Below, piece after piece: positions 16,708 to 22,039 of a DNA stretch of 22,039 bases. The position numbers were made by a program, and so were the translations under genes. The DNA is from an uncultured Gammaproteobacteria bacterium (GTDB lineage Bacteria; Pseudomonadota; Gammaproteobacteria; Steroidobacterales; GCA-2729495), in the NCBI GenBank assembly GCA_937958785.1, contig CALGMY010000201.1, positions 1 to 22,039 of the forward strand, given 5' to 3'. Each line of letters opens with the position of its first letter. Positions within the stretch are counted from its first letter, which is position 1. The notes under the pieces are model-generated. The model saw only the letters and a program-made list of their open reading frames with translations. It did no database searches and had not been told where the DNA came from.

Positions 16708-17609
16708 TGAATTCGGAACGCAGGCCGGCGGGCGGGATCCTCCGGAACGAACCGATGGCGAAACACACAACATGGCGAGTCGGCGGGCCCGCAGACGTGT
16801 ATTATTCGCCGCGTTGTCGTGATGATCTTCTGGACTTCGTTCGCAACCTCGACGCGAACACGCCGGTGTACTTCGTCGGCCTCGGGAGCAACCTCCTTGT
16901 GCGGGACGGTGGCATCCGGGGCGCCGTCATTGCCACTGGCCACGCGCTTGATGGCCTCCGCAACCTGGGTGGCGGGGTCGTCGAAGCCGGGGCCGGCGTG
17001 CCGTGCACGGTGGTGGCGCGGCAGTGCGGCCGGTGGGAGCTGGGTCCAGCCGAGTTTTTCGCCGGCATTCCGGGCAGCGTGGGTGGCGCGCTCCGGATGA
17101 ACGCCGGGGCTTTCGGCGGGGAGACCTGGGAGAGGGTCATCGAGGTCGACGTGGTGGACCGCCGCGGGAACGTGCGCACCCGCGGAAGGGACGGCTACCA
17201 GGTCGGTTACCGGCGGGTGCGCGGTCCGCAGGAGGAGTGGTTCCTGGCTGCCCGATTCCAGTTTGACGAGCAATACCAGGCGGCCGCGGACCGCATCCGG
17301 ACCCTTGTCGCCGAGCGCAAGGCCCGCCAGCCCATCGGCCTGCCGAGCTGCGGCTCCGTCTTCAAGAACCCCCCCGGTGACCATGCCGCGCGCCTGATCG
17401 AGGCCGCCGGCCTCAAGGGCACCCGGGTCGGTGCCGCCGAGGTGTCCCCCAAGCACGCCAATTTCATCATCAATACCGGTGGTGCCACGGCCACCGACAT
17501 TGAAGCCCTGATCGATCTCGTCCGGGACACCGTCCTGGCCCGCCACGGCATCCAGCTGGAACCCGAGGTCCAGATCGTCGGCGAGCCCGCCTCGGGGGGT
17601 GCCCCGTGA
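16707..17609 (+). CDS. murB: UDP-N-acetylenolpyruvoylglucosamine reductase MurB
   Basis: 300 residues. This FAD- and NADPH-dependent reductase makes UDP-MurNAc. NEPMAKHTTWRVGGPADVYY (14-33) and VGLGSNLLVRDGGIRGAVI (57-75) form the FAD domain; GIPGSVGGALRMNAGAFGGE (120-139) follows; SCGSVFKNP (214-222) holds the catalytic Ser217 and the end has LEPEVQIVG. The N-terminus looks like the shorter non-E. coli (type II) MurB. The ATG at 16707 shares a base with the murC TGA; a GTG one codon earlier is an alternative. Codons for residues 17-52 (about 16755-16862) are unusually AT-rich for this cluster. MurB in the dcw cluster differs from E. coli, where murB lies elsewhere. The 3' end overlaps ddl as GTGA. 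Confidence 0.95.
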   Translation: MNSERRPAGGILRNEPMAKHTTWRVGGPADVYYSPRCRDDLLDFVRNLDANTPVYFVGLGSNLLVRDGGIRGAVIATGHALDGLRNLGGGVVEAGAGVPCTVVARQCGRWELGPAEFFAGIPGSVGGALRMNAGAFGGETWERVIEVDVVDRRGNVRTRGRDGYQVGYRRVRGPQEEWFLAARFQFDEQYQAAADRIRTLVAERKARQPIGLPSCGSVFKNPPGDHAARLIEAAGLKGTRVGAAEVSPKHANFIINTGGATATDIEALIDLVRDTVLARHGIQLEPEVQIVGEPASGGAP

Positions 17610-18580
17610 GCGCCAGCCGCTATCCGCGCATCACCGACCCGGCGGCCTTTGGCCGCGTCGTCGTGCTCATGGGCGGCGAGTCCGCCGAGCGGGAAATCTC
17701 CCTCATGACGGGCGAGGCGGTCCTGAAGGCCCTGCGGAACAAGGGCGTGGCGGCCGAGGGCATCGACGCCGGCCGGGACCTGGTGGCCAGGCTGGCCGCC
17801 GGCCGCTACGACCGCGTATGGATCGCGCTCCATGGGCGGGGCGGCGAGGATGGCACGCTGCAGGGCCTCCTGGCCTGGCTGGGCCTGCCGTTCACCGGCT
17901 CCGGCGTACTGGGTTCGGCGATCTCCATGGACAAGCTCCGCACCAAGCGCCTGCTGCAGGGGGCGGGCCTGCCGACGCCCCGCTATTGCGTGATCCGCAA
18001 CGAGGCCGACCTCGCCGATGCCGGTGAGCAGCTCGGCCTGCCCCTCATGGTCAAGCCATCGGACGAGGGGTCGAGCATCGGGATGACCCGGGTCGACCGT
18101 CCGGACCAGATGAAGGCGGCCTGGGAGCTGGCGGCGGGCTTCCACTGCGACGTGTTCGCCGAGGAGTGGGTCGCGGGCCCCGAGTTCACGGCCGCGATCC
18201 TCCACGACGAGCCGCTGCCGCTCATCCGCATCCAGACCGACAGCACCTTCTACGACTACCAGGCCAAGTACTTCAGCGACGACACCCGGTACCTGTGCCC
18301 CTGCGGCCTGCCCGCCGACGAGGAGCAAAGCCTCAAGGCCATCGCCCGGGCGGCCTTCGAGGCCGTCGGCGCCCGCGGCTGGGGCCGGGTCGACATCATG
18401 GTCTCGCCGTCGGCCGGCCCCCTCATCCTCGAGGTCAACACCGTGCCGGGAATGACGGGCCACAGCCTGGTGCCGATGGCCGCGGCGGCGGCCGGCATCG
18501 GCTTCGACGAACTGGTATGGCGCATCCTGGAGACCAGCTTCGACGACCGTTCCGCCGCGGGCCGGGGAGGGGCGGCATGA
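17606..18580 (+). CDS. ddl: D-alanine: D-alanine ligase
   Basis: 324 residues, ATP-grasp fold, cytoplasmic; it makes the D-Ala-D-Ala used by MurF. Marks are VLMGGESAEREISLMTG (20-36), ALHGRGGEDGTLQGLLAWLG (75-94, the conserved HGxxGEDGxxQG), TGSGVLGSAISMDK (97-110), the ATP lysine in MVKPSDEGSSIGM (148-160, Lys150) and the metal-binding end GRVDIMV with ILEVNTVPGMTGHSLVP. The position corresponds to ddlB of E. coli. The start is GTG at 17606, overlapping murB as GTGA, with a run of six G (17595-17600) as a likely ribosome site. The 3' end overlaps ftsQ as ATGA. Confidence 0.96.
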   Translation: MSASRYPRITDPAAFGRVVVLMGGESAEREISLMTGEAVLKALRNKGVAAEGIDAGRDLVARLAAGRYDRVWIALHGRGGEDGTLQGLLAWLGLPFTGSGVLGSAISMDKLRTKRLLQGAGLPTPRYCVIRNEADLADAGEQLGLPLMVKPSDEGSSIGMTRVDRPDQMKAAWELAAGFHCDVFAEEWVAGPEFTAAILHDEPLPLIRIQTDSTFYDYQAKYFSDDTRYLCPCGLPADEEQSLKAIARAAFEAVGARGWGRVDIMVSPSAGPLILEVNTVPGMTGHSLVPMAAAAAGIGFDELVWRILETSFDDRSAAGRGGAA

Positions 18581-19386
18581 GACTCCTTGGCCGGGGCAAT
18601 CGTCGTCGCCGGGACGAGCCCCGGGTCAAGCTGCCGCCCATCCCCTGGGTGGCCATCACCACGGTGCTCGGGGTCGTGCTCTTCGTTGCTGGCATCGTCA
18701 CCGCCGGGCGCTGGGCCCTCAACCGGCCCGTGCAGGAAGTGGTGCTGAAGGGCCAGTTCGAGCGGGTATCCGCGGACCAGCTCGAGGCTGTCCTGCGCCA
18801 GGCGGTCGGCAAGGGCTTCCTGGCGGCCGACCTCAGGACGATCCAGTCCGAGGTCGCTGCCCTGCCCTGGGTCGCCAGTGCCCAGGTGAGCCGCCAGTGG
18901 CCCGATGTCCTGGATGTGACCGTCACGGAGGAGATCCCGGCTGCCCGCTGGGGTGCGGACGGCCTGCTGAACGCCCAGGGCCGGCTCTTTGTCCGGCACA
19001 CGACCCACATTCCCGCTGAACTGCCCCGGCTCGCTGGCCCCGACGGCTCGGAGACCGAGGTTGCCGCCCGCTACGTCGCTATCCACGAACAGCTGGTCGA
19101 GCGCGGGCTCGGCGTGGCCGCGCTCGAACTCGACGGGCGCGGCGCCTGGACGATGCTGCTCTCGAACGGCATCGGCGTCCGGCTGGGTTCCCGGGATGTC
19201 GAGGAGCGGCTGGCGCGCTTCTACGAGGCGCTGGACTCGGTCATCGCCCCCGTCGCCGTCGACGTGCAGTTCGTCGACATGCGCTACACGAACGGTTTCG
19301 CGGTCGGCTGGAAGCAGCAGCGCGCTGCCCGTGCCGGCGAGCCCGACTCTGCCATCCCGCCAGGGGAGCCGCTGCCCCGTGCCTAG
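18577..19386 (+). CDS. ftsQ: Cell division protein FtsQ
   Basis: 269 residues. The layout is a basic cytoplasmic tail (1-20, rich in Arg), one membrane helix (about 25-44), a POTRA domain (about 50-118, from VQEVVLKGQFERVSADQL to WPDVLDVTVTEEIPAARW) and the FtsQ beta domain, ending in a Pro/Ala-rich tail from about residue 245. FtsQ scaffolds FtsL and FtsB in the periplasm. The ATG at 18577 overlaps the ddl stop as ATGA and has a strong site GGGGAGGGG (18564-18572). The stop TAG overlaps the ftsA GTG start by 8 bases. No ftsB is in the window. Confidence 0.95.
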   Translation: MRLLGRGNRRRRDEPRVKLPPIPWVAITTVLGVVLFVAGIVTAGRWALNRPVQEVVLKGQFERVSADQLEAVLRQAVGKGFLAADLRTIQSEVAALPWVASAQVSRQWPDVLDVTVTEEIPAARWGADGLLNAQGRLFVRHTTHIPAELPRLAGPDGSETEVAARYVAIHEQLVERGLGVAALELDGRGAWTMLLSNGIGVRLGSRDVEERLARFYEALDSVIAPVAVDVQFVDMRYTNGFAVGWKQQRAARAGEPDSAIPPGEPLPRA

Positions 19387-20614
19387 GAAGGACGACAGGG
19401 GGATCATCGTGGGCCTCGACATCGGCACGTCGAAGGTCGTCGCCATCGTCGGCGAGTTGCAGGATGACAACCAGATCGAGGTCATCGGCTTCGGCAGCCA
19501 CCCCTCGAAGGGCCTCAAGAAGGGCGTCGTGGTCAACATCGAGGCCACGGTCACCTCGATCCAGCGGGCCATCGAGGAGGCCGAGCTGATGGCCTCCTGC
19601 GACATCCACCAGGTCTACGCGGGCATCGCGGGCAGCCACGTTCGCAGCCTCAACTCCCATGGCATCGTCGCCATCCGCGACCGGGAGGTCACCCAGAGCG
19701 ACGTGGACCGGGTCATCGACGCGGCGCGGGCCGTGGCGATTCCCGCCGACCAGAAGATCCTCCACGTCCTGCCCCAGGAATTCATCATCGACGGGCAGGA
19801 AGGCATCCGCGAGCCGATCGGCATGTCCGGCGTGCGGCTCGAGGCCCGGGTGCACATGGTGACCGGCGCCGCCAGTGCGGCCCAGAACATCGTCAAGTGC
19901 GTCCAGCGCTGCGGGCTCGAGGTCGAGGACATCGTGCTCGAGCAGCTGGCCTCGAGCTATGCCGTGCTCACTGACGACGAGAAGGAACTCGGCATCTGCC
20001 TCGTGGACATCGGCGGTGGCACCACCGACATCGCCGTCTTCAACAACGGGGCCATCCGGCACACGGCCGTGATCCCGATCGCCGGTGACCAGGTCACCAA
20101 CGACATCGCCATCTCCATGCGCACGCCCACCCAGTACGCCGAGGAGATCAAGATCAAGTACGCCTGCGCGCTGTCCCAGCTCGCCAACCTCGACGAGACC
20201 ATCGAGGTGCCTAGCGTCGGGGACCGCCCGCCCCGGCGGCTGGCGCGCCAGACCCTTGCCGAGGTCGTGGAACCCCGCTACGAGGAGCTCTTCGGGCTCA
20301 TCCGGGACGAACTCCGCCGGAGCGGTTTCGAGGACATGATCGCGGCCGGCATCGTGCTGACCGGTGGCAGCTCGAAGATGGAGGGCGCTGTGGAACTGGC
20401 CGAGGAGGTCTTCCACATGCCGGTTCGTCTGGGAGTGCCCCAGCATGTGCGCGGCCTCGGTGACGTCGTGCGTAATCCGATCCACTCGACCGGGGTCGGA
20501 TTGCTGGTGTACGGGAAGAGCAAGATGGTGAAGTCAGTCGACGAGCTGCCCGTGGGGGCGGGCATGCGGGATGTCTGGACACGGATGAAGAGCTGGTTCC
20601 AGGGGAATTTCTGA
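19379..20614 (+). CDS. ftsA: Cell division protein FtsA (actin-like FtsZ membrane tether)
   Basis: 411 residues (E. coli 420). Actin-fold ATPase: phosphate 1 motif VGLDIGTSKVVAIVGE (11-26), the 1C domain with EEAELMASCDIHQVYAGIAG, phosphate 2 motif CLVDIGGGTTDIAVF, then EVPSVGDRPPRRLARQTLAEVVEPR as in E. coli, and the adenosine motif GIVLTGGSSKMEG. The last 16 residues, MRDVWTRMKSWFQGNF, form the amphipathic membrane-targeting helix. FtsA anchors FtsZ and activates FtsQLB/FtsWI. The start is GTG at 19379, read as MPRKDDRGIIVGLDIG; it overlaps the ftsQ end by 8 bases (GTGCCTAG), with AGGGGAG (19362-19368) 10 bases ahead. The frame continues upstream inside ftsQ but that part is a shadow. Confidence 0.96.
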   Translation: MPRKDDRGIIVGLDIGTSKVVAIVGELQDDNQIEVIGFGSHPSKGLKKGVVVNIEATVTSIQRAIEEAELMASCDIHQVYAGIAGSHVRSLNSHGIVAIRDREVTQSDVDRVIDAARAVAIPADQKILHVLPQEFIIDGQEGIREPIGMSGVRLEARVHMVTGAASAAQNIVKCVQRCGLEVEDIVLEQLASSYAVLTDDEKELGICLVDIGGGTTDIAVFNNGAIRHTAVIPIAGDQVTNDIAISMRTPTQYAEEIKIKYACALSQLANLDETIEVPSVGDRPPRRLARQTLAEVVEPRYEELFGLIRDELRRSGFEDMIAAGIVLTGGSSKMEGAVELAEEVFHMPVRLGVPQHVRGLGDVVRNPIHSTGVGLLVYGKSKMVKSVDELPVGAGMRDVWTRMKSWFQGNF

Positions 20615-20663
20615 ATTCGATTTTGTTGTTGTCGCCTATCCTCAAAGCTAACGGAGACAGGAA
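20615..20663 (+). promoter_or_regulatory. ftsA-ftsZ spacer with ftsZ ribosome site
   Basis: 49 bases, clearly more AT-rich than the surroundings, with a T-rich stretch ATTTTGTTGTTG (20620-20631). GGAG (20653-20656) is 7 bases before the ftsZ ATG and is the likely ribosome site. TATCCT (20637-20642) could be a -10 hexamer, but no -35 lies at proper spacing, so I do not claim a promoter. The low-structure leader may serve to raise ftsZ translation over the coupled genes upstream. Confidence 0.5.
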
Positions 20664-21881
20664 ATGTTTGAACTCATGGATGCGGTCAGCCAGAACGCTG
20701 TGATCAAGGTTCTGGGCGTGGGCGGGGGCGGTGGCAATGCCGTCCGGCACATGGTCAGCACCGGTATCGACGGCGTGGATTTCGTCTGCTGCAACACGGA
20801 CGCACAGGCGTTGCGCACGTCGAACGTGCGCACGGCCCTCCAGATTGGCTGCAACATCACCAAGGGCCTCGGCGCCGGCGCGAACCCGGACGTCGGTCGC
20901 CAGGCCGCCATGGAGGACCGTGACCGGATCATCGAGGTGATCGAGGGCGCCGACATGCTCTTCATCACCGCCGGTCTCGGCGGTGGCACGGGCACGGGTG
21001 CGGCGCCCGTCGTCGCCCAGGTGGCCCGGGAGCTCGGCATCCTCACCGTCGCCGTGGTGACCAAGCCGTTCGCGATGGAGGGCAAGAAGCGCCTCTCGAT
21101 CGCCGAGCAGGGCATCGCCGAGCTCGGCAAGTACGTGGACTCGCTGATCACGATCCCGAACGAGAAGCTGCTGTCGGTGCTCGGTCCCGAGACCACCCTG
21201 CTGGACGCCTTCAAGTCCGCCAACGAGGTGCTGCAGGGCGCCGTGCAGGGCATCGCCGAGCTGATCACGCGGCCGGGGCTCATCAACGTGGACTTCGCCG
21301 ACGTGCGCACGGTGATGTCCGAGATGGGCATGGCCATGATGGGGTCCGGCACGGCCAAGGGGACGGACCGGGCCCGGGAAGCGGCGGAGTCGGCGATCTC
21401 GAGCCCGCTGCTCGAGGACGTGAACCTGTCGGGCGCCCGCGGCATCCTGGTGAACGTCACCGCCAGCGAGAACCTCGGCATCGGCGAGTTCCGCCAGGTC
21501 GGCGAGACGGTGAAGCAGTGCGCGTCCGAAGACGCGACTGTGGTCATCGGCACCGTGATCGACCCGGAGATGGGCGACACCATCCGGGTGACGGTGGTGG
21601 CCACGGGACTCGGCCAGCCGGTGGTGAAGCAGCAGCCCCAGATGCGCGTCGTGGTGCCGGCGCCCGCCGTCGCCCAGGGGCACCGGGGGCATGCCCCGGT
21701 CCCGGCCGCCGCGCATGCGGCCCAGGGCGCCCCGATGGGCCAGGACCCGGCCGGGTACGGGGCCTACGACCAGCCCACCTACATGCGGCAGCGGGCCGTG
21801 GGCGACCAGCTGGCCGATGGTTCCGACGGGGCCTTCGAGCTGCTGGACGTGCCGGCCTTCCTCCGCCGCCAGGCCGACTGA
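20664..21881 (+). CDS. ftsZ: Cell division protein FtsZ (tubulin-like GTPase)
   Basis: 405 residues (E. coli 383). It polymerises into the Z-ring. IKVLGVGGGGGNAVRHM (14-30) and the tubulin signature GGGTGTGAAP (106-115) bind GTP; the T7 catalytic loop is NVDFADV (208-214). After the globular core (to about 320) comes a linker of about 70 residues rich in Ala, Pro, Gln, His and Gly, then the conserved C-terminal peptide LDVPAFLRRQAD (394-405), which binds FtsA and ZipA-like partners. The ATG follows GGAG at 7 bases. It is the last gene of the cluster in view; unlike the genes before it, it does not overlap its neighbour, which fits its need for much higher expression. Confidence 0.98.
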   Translation: MFELMDAVSQNAVIKVLGVGGGGGNAVRHMVSTGIDGVDFVCCNTDAQALRTSNVRTALQIGCNITKGLGAGANPDVGRQAAMEDRDRIIEVIEGADMLFITAGLGGGTGTGAAPVVAQVARELGILTVAVVTKPFAMEGKKRLSIAEQGIAELGKYVDSLITIPNEKLLSVLGPETTLLDAFKSANEVLQGAVQGIAELITRPGLINVDFADVRTVMSEMGMAMMGSGTAKGTDRAREAAESAISSPLLEDVNLSGARGILVNVTASENLGIGEFRQVGETVKQCASEDATVVIGTVIDPEMGDTIRVTVVATGLGQPVVKQQPQMRVVVPAPAVAQGHRGHAPVPAAAHAAQGAPMGQDPAGYGAYDQPTYMRQRAVGDQLADGSDGAFELLDVPAFLRRQAD

Positions 21882-21890
21882 CCCGAACGT

Positions 21891-21926
21891 CCCCCCGCCA
21901 GCCGGCTCCGCCCGGCTGGCGGGGGG
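21891..21926 (+). terminator. Perfect 15-bp hairpin after ftsZ, possible terminator
   Basis: CCCCCCGCCAGCCGG (21891-21905) pairs without mismatch with 21912-21926 around a 6-base loop CTCCGC, starting 9 bases after the ftsZ stop. The stem is almost all G-C. No T-run follows (next bases CCATCT), so it is not a canonical intrinsic terminator; it may terminate with Rho or as a non-canonical GC-rich hairpin, or protect the ftsZ mRNA 3' end. A second, weaker dyad (21947-21953 with 21971-21977) follows. Confidence 0.6.
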
Positions 21927-21995
21927 CCATCTGGCGGGCGGTGGCCCGGGGCCGACGGCCGGACCCGGCGGGCCCCGCTCCGCGGACCTGTGCCG

Positions 21996-22025
21996 TTGCG
22001 GGAATTTCCCGCCCTGTGCTACGGT
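21996..22025 (+). promoter_or_regulatory. Candidate extended -10 promoter with overlapping palindrome
   Basis: TTGCGG (21996-22001) and TACGGT (22020-22025) are 18 bases apart, and TG at 22017-22018 gives an extended -10 (TGCTACGGT). A perfect palindrome GCGGGAA-T-TTCCCGC (21998-22012) covers part of the -35 and the spacer, where an operator would act. The downstream gene is outside the window; by synteny lpxC is expected. The hexamers are only moderate matches. Confidence 0.4.
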
Positions 22026-22028
22026 TTC

Positions 22029-22039
22029 TTGACGGAGAC
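22029..22039 (+). promoter_or_regulatory. Ribosome site or -35 hexamer of the next gene at the window edge
   Basis: The last bases read TTGACGGAGAC. TTGACG (22029-22034) is identical to the -35 of the mraZ promoter, while ACGGAGAC (22032-22039) is identical to the ftsZ ribosome-site region (20651-20658). Either a promoter with its -10 beyond the edge, or the ribosome site of a gene (likely lpxC) starting within a few bases. The window cannot decide. Confidence 0.35.

Noticed and set aside
14926..16773. 615-residue open frame on the minus strand opposite murC
   Set aside because: High GC and strong third-position bias create long antisense frames. The translation is Gly/Arg/Pro/His-rich with no family motif, while the opposite strand encodes an intact MurC.
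20611..20642. ftsZ-specific promoter in the ftsA-ftsZ gap
   Set aside because: TATCCT could be a -10, but candidate -35 elements lie at 15 or 20 bases and match poorly.
1..22039. Mobile elements, CRISPR arrays, tRNA or rRNA genes, phage or defence systems
   Set aside because: No transposase, integrase, spaced repeats or tRNA-like cloverleaf was seen; apart from small gaps the window is fully occupied by conserved genes.

Overview
This window is the division and cell-wall (dcw) cluster of a high-GC (roughly 70% by eye) proteobacterium, most likely a gammaproteobacterium. The basis is the gene order (mraZ-rsmH-ftsL-ftsI-murE-murF-mraY-murD-ftsW-murG-murC-murB-ddl-ftsQ-ftsA-ftsZ), the meso-diaminopimelate-type MurE, the MraZ promoter/operator layout and the E. 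coli-like FtsA and FtsZ. The murB between murC and ddl is absent from the E. coli cluster and points to another lineage, perhaps a Chromatiales-like one. I cannot name the genus.

Left flank (1-3904): the 3' end of a TolC-type outer-membrane efflux gene on the + strand converges on a two-gene minus-strand unit. That unit is dinB (DNA polymerase IV) followed 4 bases later by a membrane-anchored penicillin acylase-family Ntn hydrolase. A roughly 300-base divergent intergenic region (3905-4209) separates it from the dcw cluster. It holds a strong sigma70-type promoter and three MraZ boxes on an exact 10-base period.

Core (4210-21881): sixteen plus-strand genes make the cell wall precursor and the division machine. 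MurB, MurC, MurD, MurE, Ddl and MurF build UDP-MurNAc-pentapeptide. MraY and MurG load it onto undecaprenyl phosphate as lipid II. FtsW and FtsI polymerise and cross-link it at the septum. FtsL and FtsQ belong to the regulatory FtsQLB complex, and FtsA and FtsZ form the membrane-anchored cytoskeletal ring. RsmH methylates 16S rRNA, and MraZ controls the operon. From rsmH to ftsA all thirteen gene junctions overlap by 1, 4 or 8 bases, so translational coupling is likely throughout. The only gaps inside the cluster are 64 bases (mraZ-rsmH) and 49 bases (ftsA-ftsZ).

Right edge (21882-22039): a perfect 15-bp hairpin follows ftsZ. After it come promoter-like elements and a perfect 15-base palindrome, probably the control region of the next gene. 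That gene is expected to be lpxC by synteny but lies outside the window.

I found no novel system. The items worth checking are regulatory sites (MraZ operator, post-ftsZ palindrome), a relaxed-codon patch in murB, an FtsW motif variant and the unassigned acylase.
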